A stretch of 64,000 nucleotides of DNA, from positions 659,255-723,254 of the forward strand of contig NZ_JAPPRR010000001.1 in NCBI RefSeq assembly GCF_026719705.1. The letters are read 5' to 3'. The notes under the pieces were generated by a model that saw only the letters and a program-made list of their open reading frames with translations, ran no database searches and was not told the DNA's origin. Of this stretch, positions 45,376 to 55,144 are shown piece by piece; within the stretch, counting starts at the first letter, position 1, and every line of letters begins with the position of its first letter. Made by a program: the position numbers and the translations under genes. This DNA comes from Pseudokordiimonas caeni. Its GTDB lineage: Bacteria > Pseudomonadota > Alphaproteobacteria > Sphingomonadales > Kordiimonadaceae.

Positions 45376-46986
45376 ATGCGTCAGGTGATGAAGGCCGGGC
45401 TTGCGCTCGTGCTGATGGGGGCAGGCGTGGTGAGCGCCAACGATCAGGTCGATCTCGACATGGTCACCAAGATCCGGGAGGAAGGTTTCCGCCGCTCCCA
45501 TGTGATGGAAACCCTGCAGCATCTGACCGACGAGATTGGCCCGCGCCTGACCGGCTCGCCCGCCATGCGACTGGCGAACGACTGGACGCGCGACAAGTTT
45601 ACCGAGTGGGGCCTGAAGGATGCGCGCCTTGAGGGCTTCGAGTTTGGCCCCGGATGGACCCCGGTGCGGTCCGAAATCCATCTTACGAGCCCACGCGCCG
45701 AGCAGCTTTACGGCCTGCCTGTCGCCTGGCATCCGGGCACCGAAGGCCGGACGAAAGGCGAGATCGTGGTCGCCCCGATGAAATCGGCCAAGGATTTCGA
45801 CCAGTATAAAGGCAAGCTCAAGGGCAAGATCGTGCTCGTGGACGCGGTGCCGGAGAAGAAAGAGCCTTCGAACAAGGTCTTCACGCGTCTCAGCGACGCT
45901 GACCTTAAGGACGAGACGACCTATAACCTGCCGACGTCGCCACAGGCTGACCTTGATAGCTGGATCGATCACGTGGCCTTCGGGTACGAGCGCGATGCCT
46001 TCCTGCAGGCGGAAGGCGCGGTGGCCATGGTCAGTCGCAGCCGGCGCCCGGGCAACCTGATCGACGCTTCGGGTTACCAGTACAAGCAGGGCATGCTGCC
46101 GAAACTGCCTGCGGTTTCCTTGGCGGCCGAAGATTACGGCATGCTGGTGCGCCTTTCGGAGGCCGACGACAAGCGCCCGGTGACGATAAGCCTTGATGTG
46201 GCGGTCACCTACCATAACGAGGATATGAAATCCTATTCGACGCTCGCCGATATTCCGGGCAAGGCCAAGAATGCGGAAATCGTGATGGCCGGCGCGCATC
46301 TGGATAGCTGGCGGGTTGGTGACGGGGCCGTTGATAACGGTGCCGGTACGGCTGTTGTGATGGAAGCCGCGCGCATCCTGAAGGCACTCGGGGTGCAGCC
46401 CAAACGCACGATCCGCTTCGCGCTCTGGGGTGGTGAAGAGCAAGGCTATTACGGCTCGCAGCGCTATGTGATCGACCATCTGGCCGACCGCCCGACGAGT
46501 GTGGAAGGCAAGCTGAAATACCTGACCCCCTACGAGCAGCAGTTCGGCCGCTTCCCGATCAGCTTCAAGCCGGGTTACGAAAAATTCTCGGTTTATTTCA
46601 ACCTAGACAACGGTTCGGGCAAGATCCGCGGCATCTATACCGAGGGGAACGCACGGGCGGCGGCCATTTTCGGCAAATGGTTCGAGCCTTTCCATGATCT
46701 GGGTGCGGCAACGATCAGCATGAATGAAACCGGCGGCACCGACCATGAGCCGTTTGACGATATCGGCCTGCCGGGCTTCCAGTTCATCCAGGAACCGCTC
46801 GATTACGGCACCCGCACCCACCATACCCAGATCGATACGCTTGAAAACGCCTACGAGGACGACCTGAAGCAGGCTTCAGTGATCATGGCGACCTTCCTTT
46901 ATGAAGCTGCCATGCGCGACGAACGCTTCCCACGCAAGCCGATGCCGGTGCAGGAAGGCGACAAGAAGGACGAAAAGGTCGAGTAA
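45376..46986 (+). CDS. M28-family zinc aminopeptidase, exported
   Basis: A 536-residue metallopeptidase with a signal peptide (MRQVMKAGLALVLMGAGVVS) and a PA-type inserted domain before the catalytic domain. Zinc ligands are visible in the order GAHLDS (His), VDNGAG (Asp), GGEEQGYYGS (Glu), NLDNGSG (Asp) and THHTQIDT (His). M28 peptidases remove N-terminal residues. It lies 10 bases after the response-regulator gene and is convergent with panC, with 9 bases between them. Confidence 0.92.
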   Translation: MRQVMKAGLALVLMGAGVVSANDQVDLDMVTKIREEGFRRSHVMETLQHLTDEIGPRLTGSPAMRLANDWTRDKFTEWGLKDARLEGFEFGPGWTPVRSEIHLTSPRAEQLYGLPVAWHPGTEGRTKGEIVVAPMKSAKDFDQYKGKLKGKIVLVDAVPEKKEPSNKVFTRLSDADLKDETTYNLPTSPQADLDSWIDHVAFGYERDAFLQAEGAVAMVSRSRRPGNLIDASGYQYKQGMLPKLPAVSLAAEDYGMLVRLSEADDKRPVTISLDVAVTYHNEDMKSYSTLADIPGKAKNAEIVMAGAHLDSWRVGDGAVDNGAGTAVVMEAARILKALGVQPKRTIRFALWGGEEQGYYGSQRYVIDHLADRPTSVEGKLKYLTPYEQQFGRFPISFKPGYEKFSVYFNLDNGSGKIRGIYTEGNARAAAIFGKWFEPFHDLGAATISMNETGGTDHEPFDDIGLPGFQFIQEPLDYGTRTHHTQIDTLENAYEDDLKQASVIMATFLYEAAMRDERFPRKPMPVQEGDKKDEKVE

Positions 46987-46995
46987 GCCTAAGCC

Positions 46996-47862
46996 TCAGC
47001 CGATCGCCATATTATCCAGAAGCCGCACGGCGCCGAGGCGCGCGACGGCCAGCACACGCGCCGGGGCATGCCCCGGCGTCAGTGTTTCAAGGGGTGTGAG
47101 GCTCGCGGCATCGACGATGGACACATAGTCGACCGACTGGAAACCTACGGCGAGGAGTTTGCTCACAGCCGCTTTCTCCAGCGCGCGGAGATCGGCGCCC
47201 GGTTTGGCGTCCGCGACCAGCGCCTTGAGGATCAGGTTGAACTGCCCGGCGACTGCGCGTTCGGATTCGCTGAGATACGCATTGCGGGACGAGGCAGCGA
47301 GGCCGTCTTCCTCGCGGATCAAGGTGCCGCCCAGGATATCGACCGGGATATCAAGATCCGCCACAAAGCGGCGGATAACGGCAAGTTGCTGGAAATCCTT
47401 CTCGCCGAAGATTGCCACATCGGGCAGGGCCTGCAGCAGCAGTTTGGTGACGATGGTGGCGACGCCGTCGAAATGGCCGGGTCGAATGGCGCCTTCGAAG
47501 CCATCGGTGACGCCAGCCACCTGTACGCGGGTCGTGGCGCCCTCTGGGTACATCTCGGCGACACTCGGGCAATAAACGAGGCTCGCGGGCGTGGTGGCAA
47601 GCTTTTCGCGGTCGGCGTCTTCGGTGCGGGGATAGCGGTCGAAATCCTCGTTGGGGCCGAACTGGGTCGGGTTCACGAAAATCGACACGATCACGCGGTC
47701 CGTATGCTTGGCGATAGCATCAACGAGCGACAGGTGACCATGATGCAGCGCGCCCATTGTTGGCACGAGGCCGACCCTGAGCCCTTCGCGCTTCCACGCG
47801 GCAACGGTGGCGCGCAGGTCCGCAATCGTGTGCACGACGGGGGGAAGGGCGGGGCTGGTCAT
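46996..47862 (-). CDS. panC: Pantothenate synthetase PanC
   Basis: A 288-residue pantoate-beta-alanine ligase that makes pantothenate from pantoate and beta-alanine with ATP. Signatures seen are GLVPTMGALHHGHLSLVD (HxGH nucleotide motif), FVNPTQFGPNEDFDRYPRT and the FGEKDFQQLAVIRRFV segment. GAGGATT precedes the ATG. panB and panD are not in the window, and the gene stands alone between a Bax-like gene and the M28 peptidase. Confidence 0.97.
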   Translation of the reverse strand: MTSPALPPVVHTIADLRATVAAWKREGLRVGLVPTMGALHHGHLSLVDAIAKHTDRVIVSIFVNPTQFGPNEDFDRYPRTEDADREKLATTPASLVYCPSVAEMYPEGATTRVQVAGVTDGFEGAIRPGHFDGVATIVTKLLLQALPDVAIFGEKDFQQLAVIRRFVADLDIPVDILGGTLIREEDGLAASSRNAYLSESERAVAGQFNLILKALVADAKPGADLRALEKAAVSKLLAVGFQSVDYVSIVDAASLTPLETLTPGHAPARVLAVARLGAVRLLDNMAIG

Positions 47863-47891
47863 GATAGAAATCCTCGAGTAGTCGCGGTGAG

Positions 47892-48836
47892 TTAGCCGCG
47901 GGCAAGCCGCACGCTATCCAGATCTTCGAGCCCGTTATAGGTGATGATGCCCATGATGTCGTTCACATAATCCTGGCCGCGTTCTGAATAGTCGGCCAGT
48001 GCCGGGGCAAGGGCAGGGCCCGTCAGTGGCTCGGCCTGTTCGCGCAGCGCCGCCCGGCGCAGGCGCAGCGACCGGTAGCTGGCGTGACGGTTCAGGTTGA
48101 TCATGTAGCTTTTGACGCTGTCCAGAAGCTCGTTGAAGCTTTTGACCTTGTGGTTGCGGCCTTCGGCGCGGGCGCGGGGAATTATCCCGTTCGCATCATC
48201 GCCCCAAACCCATTCGCCGAAGAGGGCATTGCCTTGCAGTGCGAAATGGCTGGTGCCCCAGCCCGATTCCATCGCGGCCTGCGCCAGCGCCAGCGACGGG
48301 GGAATCACATCGACACGCAGCAGCAGGTCCTTGAAAACGCGCGGCTCCAGCTTTTCACCGATGGGCACGCGGAAGGTGCGGGCCACCGTGCGCAGCCATT
48401 TTTCATCGTAGCTGCGGACATCGCCCCGCGAATCAAAGCGCGCCTTGATGGCGAGGATGCGGTTGCGGTCCGATTCGATGATCTCGTTGGCGCGCAGCAC
48501 CAGAGGCAGGATAGCCGCCGTGAACATGCGCTTGCGTTCCTCAACCAGTTCTATTTCCGCAATATTTTCAGGTAGGCGGCTGGCGAAGGCCCGGGGAATA
48601 TCGCCCTCGGCGGTCAGGTCGGTGCTGAGAACGGCATAGACATGCTCGATCACTTCTTCGGGGTCGCCGGTCGTCATGGCGCTTGGCGGCTCGCCGATCA
48701 GATAGTCGGGCACCGCGATCTCGAGATCAGCCGGCGGGGCGCTGACAAGCAGAAGGCGCGCGAACCCAACCGGCACAACAGCCAGGATGAACGCGATCAC
48801 CAATACTGCAAGGCCGTTCCGGGACGTCCCCGTCAT
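47892..48836 (-). CDS. Bax-type glucosaminidase-domain membrane protein
   Basis: A 314-residue protein of the bacterial Bax (glucosaminidase-related) family. It has an N-terminal signal anchor (about residues 7-31) and a C-terminal domain with the catalytic Glu190 in LAQAAMESGWGTS and a conserved ALFGEWVW motif. Members probably cleave peptidoglycan in the periplasm. I chose ATG at 48836 because GGGAG precedes it; a TTG 18 bases upstream is possible. It is located next to mipZ, in the opposite direction, so the genes share a promoter region. Confidence 0.87.
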   Translation of the reverse strand: MTGTSRNGLAVLVIAFILAVVPVGFARLLLVSAPPADLEIAVPDYLIGEPPSAMTTGDPEEVIEHVYAVLSTDLTAEGDIPRAFASRLPENIAEIELVEERKRMFTAAILPLVLRANEIIESDRNRILAIKARFDSRGDVRSYDEKWLRTVARTFRVPIGEKLEPRVFKDLLLRVDVIPPSLALAQAAMESGWGTSHFALQGNALFGEWVWGDDANGIIPRARAEGRNHKVKSFNELLDSVKSYMINLNRHASYRSLRLRRAALREQAEPLTGPALAPALADYSERGQDYVNDIMGIITYNGLEDLDSVRLARG

Positions 48837-48932
48837 GCGCGCCGCTACTCCCAATCTTTCACCGATAGCTATTTGTGTACACGAAGGCTGCTTAATAAAA
48901 ACTAACAGGTAGCGCGGGCCTTCGTCCTGCTA

Positions 48933-48960
48933 TTGACAGGGGGGCGCCGGGCCCTAATAA
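48933..48960 (+). promoter_or_regulatory. Candidate sigma-70 promoter of mipZ
   Basis: A perfect TTGACA (48933-48938) is followed after 16 bases by TAATAA (48955-48960), a poor -10 match. The predicted start is near 48967, about 43 bases before the TTG start of mipZ. The Gly-rich spacer is unusual. The -35 is seen; promoter use is inferred. Confidence 0.5.
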
Positions 48961-49009
48961 CTCGTGCGACTTTGTGGCTCTTTTTTGGCCGTTTAGAGGA
49001 GATACCGCG

Positions 49010-49873
49010 TTGACGACGGGTCAGGCAAGCACCAACACGCATATGCCCCGCCGCCCCTATGTGATCGTTCTCGGCAACGAAAAGGGTGGTTCCGGCAAAT
49101 CCACGACGGCCATGCATATCGTGGTTTCCCTTTTGCGCGAAGGCTTTAGGGTCGGCACGATCGACCTTGACGGCCGTCAGAAAAGCCTCACGCGCTATAT
49201 TGAAAACCGCCGGGCCTATTGCAAGGCCAATGATGTTGAACTCCCCATGCCGCTTGAACGCGTCATCGTCCGTTCCACCGCCCGCACCAGCGATGAGGCC
49301 GAGGCGGATGAAAAAATGCGGTTCGAGGATACCTATGTCGAACTGATGGACCAGGTTGACGTGATCGTGATCGATTGTCCGGGGTCCGACACCTTCCTGT
49401 CGCGACTGGCACACACGGCAGCCGATACGCTTGTCACCCCGATCAACGACAGTTTCGTCGATCTGGACCTGATCGCCCGTATCGATCCGAAGACCTACAG
49501 GGTGGCCGGCCCGAGTCTTTACGCCGAAATGGTTTGGAAGGCGCGCCAGCGCCGCCAGATGGCGGACGGCGGCACCATTGACTGGGTGCTTCTGCGGAAC
49601 CGCGTCGGCGCCGTGCATGCCAAGAACAAGGAACGTGTGGAAAGCGTGGTCGAGGAGCTGACGAAGCGCATCGGCGTGCGCTATATCCCCGGCCTTGGCG
49701 AACGGGTGATTTACCGCGAGCTTTTCCCGAACGGCCTGACGCTCATGGACCTGCGCGACGAAGGCGTTTCCGAACGTAACGATTTCAGCATGTCGCATGT
49801 AGCGGCCCGGCAGGAACTGCGGGCTCTGATGGACGGGCTCAATCTCGCGTTCCGGCGCGAGAAGGTCGCCTGA
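49010..49873 (+). CDS. mipZ: MipZ, division-plane positioning ATPase
   Basis: A 287-residue ParA/MinD-type ATPase. The deviant Walker A is GNEKGGSGKST at residues 22-32, with DLDGRQKSLTRYIENR after it, and VIDCPGSD near residue 124, a pattern that matches Caulobacter MipZ. MipZ forms a gradient from ParB at the pole and inhibits FtsZ, and so places the division septum. I chose TTG at 49010 because AGAGGAG precedes it; a GTG 36 bases upstream lies close to the predicted transcription start. A membrane J-domain gene follows 4 bases later. Confidence 0.93.
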   Translation: MTTGQASTNTHMPRRPYVIVLGNEKGGSGKSTTAMHIVVSLLREGFRVGTIDLDGRQKSLTRYIENRRAYCKANDVELPMPLERVIVRSTARTSDEAEADEKMRFEDTYVELMDQVDVIVIDCPGSDTFLSRLAHTAADTLVTPINDSFVDLDLIARIDPKTYRVAGPSLYAEMVWKARQRRQMADGGTIDWVLLRNRVGAVHAKNKERVESVVEELTKRIGVRYIPGLGERVIYRELFPNGLTLMDLRDEGVSERNDFSMSHVAARQELRALMDGLNLAFRREKVA

Positions 49874-49877
49874 GCTT

Positions 49878-50315
49878 ATGGGCTGGCTCCTGATCGGTCT
49901 CCTGATCGCAGCGGCATTCCTCATTCTTCTGGAATGGTGGGCACGCACAGATGTGGATTCGGCCAAGCGTGTGCTTTTCTGGGCGGCTATCGGCGCCTGC
50001 ATCCTCCTTTGCATCTTTCTGGTGGCCACAGGCCGCGGGTTTGCCGCGCTTGTCCCTGTCGGCATTTCCCTCTGGCGCTTCCGCAACATGGGCAAGGCGG
50101 CCCGCGAGGCGGGGGAGCGCGTGATGCGCCCCCGCAAGGGCAACATGAGCCGCAAGGAAGCGCTTGAGGTGCTGGGGCTGAAGGAAGGGGCAAGTGTCGC
50201 CGAGGTCAACACGGCCTACCGTCGGCTGATGGCCGTCAACCACCCCGACAAGGGCGGCAGCGACTGGATGGCGGCCAAGCTCAATGAAGCGCGCAAGGTG
50301 CTTCTGGACGATTAA
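49878..50315 (+). CDS. Membrane-anchored J-domain protein
   Basis: A 145-residue protein with two N-terminal hydrophobic helices (about residues 2-20 and 33-52, plus a short third segment) and a C-terminal J-like domain with the HPD tripeptide at 122-124. The arrangement resembles the Tim14/Pam18 or short DjlA type, in which a tethered J domain stimulates DnaK at the membrane. It begins 4 bases after mipZ and is surely co-transcribed with it. The client is unknown; a link to division or envelope folding is speculation. Confidence 0.85.
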   Translation: MGWLLIGLLIAAAFLILLEWWARTDVDSAKRVLFWAAIGACILLCIFLVATGRGFAALVPVGISLWRFRNMGKAAREAGERVMRPRKGNMSRKEALEVLGLKEGASVAEVNTAYRRLMAVNHPDKGGSDWMAAKLNEARKVLLDD

Positions 50316-50387
50316 CCATACCATTGACGCCGTGCGGTGGCGCTGCCACTGTGTCGGCACTTTCGATCCATTTCTTCCGAGGCAGAT

Positions 50388-51767
50388 ATGAGCGCACACG
50401 CTTTCCACCCCACGGTTCTCCGCGAGTATGACGTTCGCGGCATCATCGATGAAACGCTCGGGGCGGATGACGCACGCGCGCTCGGCAAGGCCTTCGGCAC
50501 CAAGGCGGTAGCGACCGGCGGCAAGAAAATTGTGGTCGGCTACGACGGACGGGTATCTTCGCCCGCGCTGCGTGATGCGCTTGTCGATGGGCTGCGCTCC
50601 ACCGGGGTCGATGTCACCGATATCGGGCTTGGCGCCACGCCGATGACCTATTATGCGATGTTTGAGCTCGATGCCGACGGCTGCATCATGATCACCGGGT
50701 CGCACAATCCGCCCAATTACAACGGCTTCAAGATGATGATGCACAAGAAGCCGGTGTTCGGGGAAGCCATTCAGGAGCTTGGCCGGATCGCCACGGCAGG
50801 TGACTATGCCACCGGCAATGGCGGGTACGAGCAGGTTGATGTGTTTGACCGCTATATTGACCGCCTGATGAAGGATTTCGAAGGCGCCAGCTTCACGGTG
50901 GCGTGGGACCCGTCGAACGGGTCGGCCGGGCCGGCTGTGGCCGCCCTCGCCAAGCGCTTGCCGGGCAAGCATTATGTGATCAACGAGGAAGTCGACGGCA
51001 CTTTCCCCAATCACCATGCCGACCCGACCGTCGAGAAAAACCTTGAGCAGCTGAAGGCGCTGGTGCGCGAGAAGGGCTGCGACATGGGCATTGCCTTCGA
51101 TGGCGACGGTGACCGCATTGGCGCAGTGGACGGTGAAGGCCGCGTTGTATGGGGCGACCAGTTGCTGGCGATCCTTGCGGGCCAGCTGCTGAAAGAGCTG
51201 CCGGGTGCGCCGATTATCGCCGATGTGAAGGCAAGCCAGGCGCTGTATGACCGGATCGCCGAGCTCGGCGGCAAACCGGTGATGTGGAAAACCGGCCACT
51301 CGCTGATCAAATCGAAGATGGTGGAGCTTTCCTCGCCGCTCGCGGGGGAAATGTCGGGCCATATCTTCTTCAAGCACAAATTCTACGGCCATGACGACGC
51401 GCTTTATGCGGCCGTCCGTCTCCTGAATGCCGTGGCCGACCAGGGCGGCAGCCTGAAAGCCCTTAAGGACAGCCTGCCGGCAGCCATCAACACACCCGAA
51501 CTGCGCTTCGACTGCGACGATTTCCGCAAATTCGAGGTGATTAAGGAAGTGCAAAAGCGGCTTGAAGCTGCCGGTGCCGACATGTCCACCGTGGATGGTG
51601 TCCGTGTGAAGACGGCTGACGGCTGGTGGCTGCTGCGCGCCTCCAACACGCAGGCCGTTCTGGTGGCACGCTGCGAGGCATCGTCCGAGGCGGGCCTTGA
51701 TCGCCTGAAGGCGGAGCTTGTGGCGGCGCTGACCGCCTCCGGTGTGGAGCCGCCTGCCGACCTTTAA
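50388..51767 (+). CDS. Phosphomannomutase/phosphoglucomutase
   Basis: A 459-residue alpha-D-phosphohexomutase that interconverts hexose 6- and 1-phosphates. The catalytic Ser105 is in TGSHNPP, the metal loop is DGDGDR, and the sugar-binding GEMSGHIFF and C-terminal phosphate-binding RASNTQ-like segments follow. It is of the AlgC/ManB type, providing mannose-1-P or glucose-1-P for LPS and exopolysaccharide. I chose ATG at 50388 with GAGGCAG upstream; the longer frame adds a leader not found in the family. Confidence 0.94.
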   Translation: MSAHAFHPTVLREYDVRGIIDETLGADDARALGKAFGTKAVATGGKKIVVGYDGRVSSPALRDALVDGLRSTGVDVTDIGLGATPMTYYAMFELDADGCIMITGSHNPPNYNGFKMMMHKKPVFGEAIQELGRIATAGDYATGNGGYEQVDVFDRYIDRLMKDFEGASFTVAWDPSNGSAGPAVAALAKRLPGKHYVINEEVDGTFPNHHADPTVEKNLEQLKALVREKGCDMGIAFDGDGDRIGAVDGEGRVVWGDQLLAILAGQLLKELPGAPIIADVKASQALYDRIAELGGKPVMWKTGHSLIKSKMVELSSPLAGEMSGHIFFKHKFYGHDDALYAAVRLLNAVADQGGSLKALKDSLPAAINTPELRFDCDDFRKFEVIKEVQKRLEAAGADMSTVDGVRVKTADGWWLLRASNTQAVLVARCEASSEAGLDRLKAELVAALTASGVEPPADL

Positions 51768-51867
51768 GGCCCTGCCAACCTCATCACGGCCGATCACATC
51801 CGTTTTTACCCCTTTAATGGCGCGCCATATGCGTTACATTATGGAGGTAACGACGGATGGAGAGACC

Positions 51868-52200
51868 ATGCCCGACAAGCGGCAAGACATCGGCAAGACG
51901 GGAGGCACGGGCACCGGGGTTCTCACCCGGCCCGAGGCCAAGACCAAAAAGCCGTCCATGTACAAGGTTCTGCTGCTGAACGACGACTACACGCCGATGG
52001 AGTTTGTCGTTCATGTGCTGCAGCGCTTCTTCCGCATGACCGTGGAGGACGCGACGCAGGTGATGCTGCACGTCCACCAGAAGGGGGTCGGGGTGTGCGG
52101 TGTTTTTACCTATGAGGTGGCCGAAACCAAGGTCAACCAGGTGCTTTCGCTGGCCCGCCAGCACGAGCATCCCCTCCAGTGCACCATGGAAAAAGAGTAA
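51868..52200 (+). CDS. clpS: ATP-dependent Clp protease adaptor ClpS
   Basis: A 110-residue adaptor that delivers N-degron substrates to ClpAP. The conserved [21 protein letters not shown] and [16 protein letters not shown] regions, with the acidic and hydrophobic substrate-pocket residues, are present, and the N-terminal extension is long and flexible. I chose ATG at 51868 because it is preceded by GGAGAG. It lies 23 bases before clpA, the conventional arrangement. Confidence 0.95.
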   Translation: MPDKRQDIGKTGGTGTGVLTRPEAKTKKPSMYKVLLLNDDYTPMEFVVHVLQRFFRMTVEDATQVMLHVHQKGVGVCGVFTYEVAETKVNQVLSLARQHEHPLQCTMEKE

Positions 52201-52223
52201 CCCCCAGTCACAAGGAACAGACC

Positions 52224-54608
52224 GTGCCCCGTTTTTCTCCGAACCTTGAAAACACACTCCACAGGGCACTGCATGAGGCGAACGAGCGTGCCCATGAATA
52301 TGCAACGCTCGAACATCTCCTGCTCGCGCTGATCGACGATGGCGACGCGCTTGCCGTGCTGCGCGCCTGCGATGTGGACATTGATGTGCTGCGCGACCAG
52401 ATCGTGACCTATCTGGACGAGGAGCTTGATAGCCTGCGCGTGGAAGGCAGCTCGATTGAAGCCACCCCCACCGCCGGGTTCCAGCGCGTGGTGCAGCGCG
52501 CCCTCCTGCATGTGCAGTCGTCGGGGCGCGAGGAAATCACCGGCGCCAATCTGCTGGTAGCCCTTTTCTCGGAACGTGAAAGCCATGCGGTTTACTTCCT
52601 GCAAAGCCAGGATATGACCCGTCTTGATGCTGTCAGCTACATCAGCCATGGCATCGCCAAGGTGCCGGGCTATAGCGAGCCGCGCCCGGTGCGCGGTGCT
52701 GATGATGAAGACGGCGAGGATGAGGGCTCGGCGAAGGAAGCCGAACAGCCCGCCGCCAGCGAGAAGAAGGCAGACACGGCGCTTAATGCCTATTGTGTCA
52801 ACCTGAATGCCAAGGCGAAGGCCGGCAAGGTTGATCCGCTGATCGGCCGCGACGCCGAGCTGGAGCGAGCCATCCAGATCCTGTGCCGCCGTTCGAAAAA
52901 CAACCCGCTCTTTGTGGGCGATCCGGGTGTAGGCAAAACGGCGATTGCCGAGGGCCTCGCCCGCAATATCGTCTCGGGCGATGTGCCGGACGTGCTGAAG
53001 AATGCCACTATTTTCGCGCTTGATATGGGGGCGCTGCTCGCAGGCACCCGTTATCGCGGCGACTTCGAGGAACGCCTGAAATCGGTCGTCAAGGAACTGG
53101 AAAATTACGAAGGTGCTGTGCTTTTCATTGATGAAATCCATACGGTGATCGGCGCGGGGGCAACCTCGGGCGGGGCGATGGATGCCTCGAACCTGTTGAA
53201 GCCCGCGCTCGCCTCCGGTTCGATCCGCTGCATGGGATCGACGACCTACAAGGAATTCCGCAGCCATTTCGAGAAAGATCGTGCGTTGCTGCGCCGTTTC
53301 CAGAAAATCGATGTGAACGAGCCGACAGTGGCGGATTCGGTGAAGATCCTGACGGGGCTGAAGCCTTATTTTGAGGAACATCACCATGTTCGCTATACGG
53401 CGGATGCGATCAAGACGGCGGTGGAACTTGCCGACCGGTACATCACCGACCGCAAGCTGCCGGACAAGGCCATCGATGTGATTGATGAAAGCGGCGCGGC
53501 GCAAATGCTGCTCGCCCCTTCAAAGCGCAAGAAGACGATCGGTGTGAAGGAGATCGAAGCCGTGGTCGCCAAGATCGCCCGCATCCCGCCGAAAAGCGTC
53601 TCGCGCGATGAAACGCGTGTCATGTCGACGCTGGAAGCCGATCTCAAGCGGGTCGTGTTCGGGCAGGATACGGCGATCAGCGCGCTCACCACGGCGATCA
53701 AGCTGTCGCGGGCGGGCCTGCGCGCGCCAAACAAGCCGATTGGTTCGTACCTTTTCTCCGGCCCGACGGGTGTTGGGAAAACCGAAGTGGCACGCCAGCT
53801 CGCCAACCTTCTGGGGGTTGAACTGCACCGGTTTGACATGTCGGAATATATGGAGCGCCACTCGATTTCGCGTCTCATCGGTGCCCCGCCGGGCTATGTG
53901 GGCTTCGATCAGGGTGGTCTTCTGACCGATGCCGTGGACCAGCATCCGCACTGCGTGCTCTTGCTTGACGAGATCGAGAAGGCACACCCCGATCTTTTCA
54001 ACGTGCTCTTGCAGGTGATGGATAACGGGACGCTGACCGACCATAACGGCAAGAAGGTCGATTTCCGCAACGTGGTGCTCATCATGACCACCAACGCGGG
54101 CGCGGCTGACATGGCGAAAAGCGCCATCGGTTTCGGCCGCGAAACGAATGAGAGCGCGGCAGAAGATGCTGTGAAGCAGATGTTCAGCCCCGAATTCCGC
54201 AACCGGCTGGATGCCATCGTGCCGTTCGATTATCTGCCGCCCGCCGTGGTCGCCCGCGTGGTCGAAAAATTCGTGCTGGAGCTTGAACTGCAGCTTGCCG
54301 AGCGTAACGTGGAAATCTCGCTCAATGACGAGGCCAAGGAATGGCTCGCCGACAAGGGCTATGACCGCCTGTATGGTGCTCGACCGCTCGCGCGCCTCAT
54401 TCAGGAAGAGATCAAGAAGCCGCTGGCGGACGAACTGCTCTTCGGCAAGCTCGCCAAGGGCGGCGAAGTGGTGGTGAAGATGGCAGGCGGCAAGCCTGTC
54501 TTCGAAGTCACCCCGCATGCGCCTAAAGCGCCGAGCCCGGCGAAGGCCAAAAAGGGGCGTTCGATCGCCAAGCGCAAGGCACCGAAGCCACCTGTTCCGG
54601 TGAAATAG
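52224..54608 (+). CDS. clpA: ATP-dependent Clp protease ATPase subunit ClpA
   Basis: A 794-residue HSP100 unfoldase. The N domain (binding site of ClpS) is at 1-140, then two AAA modules with Walker A GDPGVGKT near 232 and GPTGVGKT near 513, and a C-terminal region with a Lys-rich tail. I chose GTG at 52224, preceded by AAGGAAC, giving MPRFSPNLE; the frame is open further upstream but overlaps clpS. It is followed immediately by a GNAT gene. The partner protease ClpP is not in the window. Confidence 0.96.
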   Translation: MPRFSPNLENTLHRALHEANERAHEYATLEHLLLALIDDGDALAVLRACDVDIDVLRDQIVTYLDEELDSLRVEGSSIEATPTAGFQRVVQRALLHVQSSGREEITGANLLVALFSERESHAVYFLQSQDMTRLDAVSYISHGIAKVPGYSEPRPVRGADDEDGEDEGSAKEAEQPAASEKKADTALNAYCVNLNAKAKAGKVDPLIGRDAELERAIQILCRRSKNNPLFVGDPGVGKTAIAEGLARNIVSGDVPDVLKNATIFALDMGALLAGTRYRGDFEERLKSVVKELENYEGAVLFIDEIHTVIGAGATSGGAMDASNLLKPALASGSIRCMGSTTYKEFRSHFEKDRALLRRFQKIDVNEPTVADSVKILTGLKPYFEEHHHVRYTADAIKTAVELADRYITDRKLPDKAIDVIDESGAAQMLLAPSKRKKTIGVKEIEAVVAKIARIPPKSVSRDETRVMSTLEADLKRVVFGQDTAISALTTAIKLSRAGLRAPNKPIGSYLFSGPTGVGKTEVARQLANLLGVELHRFDMSEYMERHSISRLIGAPPGYVGFDQGGLLTDAVDQHPHCVLLLDEIEKAHPDLFNVLLQVMDNGTLTDHNGKKVDFRNVVLIMTTNAGAADMAKSAIGFGRETNESAAEDAVKQMFSPEFRNRLDAIVPFDYLPPAVVARVVEKFVLELELQLAERNVEISLNDEAKEWLADKGYDRLYGARPLARLIQEEIKKPLADELLFGKLAKGGEVVVKMAGGKPVFEVTPHAPKAPSPAKAKKGRSIAKRKAPKPPVPVK

Positions 54609-55139
54609 GTGCTGGTTACTGACCGGCTGGTCCTGCGCCGCTGGCGAGACAGTGACCGTGCGCCTTTCGCGGCGATCAATGCTGATCCAGAAGTGATGCG
54701 TTTCTTCCCGGCGACACTCAGCCGGGAAGAAAGCGACGCGGGCATGGATCGGCTTGAAGCGGGTTTTGAGCAGAAGGGTATTTCCTTCTGGGCCGCCGAA
54801 ATGCGAGCGGATGGCCGGCTCGTGGGCTTCATTGGCCTCAAACATGTAGCGGACAATCTACCTTTTGCACCCACCATCGAGATTGGCTGGCGTCTCGCGC
54901 GGCATGTATGGGGGCAGGGTTTGGCGCCTGAAGGTGCGCGTGCTGCGCTAGCTTATGCCTTCTCCGCCCTGAAGGCTGCAGAAGTCGTGTCTTTCACCCC
55001 TGCGGTCAATGTGCCGTCGCGGCGTGTGATGGAAAAGATCGGTATGACACGCGATGCAACGGGGGATTTTCTGCACCCCAACGTGCCGGAAGGCCATGCA
55101 CTGCAACCTCATGTGCTTTACCGCATCAAGGCGGCCTGA
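54609..55139 (+). CDS. GNAT-family N-acetyltransferase (RimJ/RimL-like)
   Basis: A 176-residue acetyltransferase with the typical LVTDRLVLRRWRDSD start, the EIGWRLARHVWGQGLAPEGARA acetyl-CoA-binding region (motif A) and the SRRVMEKIGM end found in enzymes acting on protein N-termini or antibiotics. The GTG at 54609 directly follows the clpA stop, so the gene is translationally coupled to clpA. The acceptor is unknown. Confidence 0.88.
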   Translation: MLVTDRLVLRRWRDSDRAPFAAINADPEVMRFFPATLSREESDAGMDRLEAGFEQKGISFWAAEMRADGRLVGFIGLKHVADNLPFAPTIEIGWRLARHVWGQGLAPEGARAALAYAFSALKAAEVVSFTPAVNVPSRRVMEKIGMTRDATGDFLHPNVPEGHALQPHVLYRIKAA

Positions 55140-55144
55140 TCCGC

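Noticed and set aside
48892-48906. Possible CtrA box before mipZ (TTAATAAAAACTAAC)
   Set aside because: Spacing between the half sites is 6 rather than 7 and the second half is CTAAC, so it does not meet the TTAA-N7-TTAA consensus.
49839-51797. A 652-codon minus-strand frame antisense to the phosphomannomutase
   Set aside because: The plus-strand gene has the full catalytic set, and the antisense frame lacks any recognisable motif.
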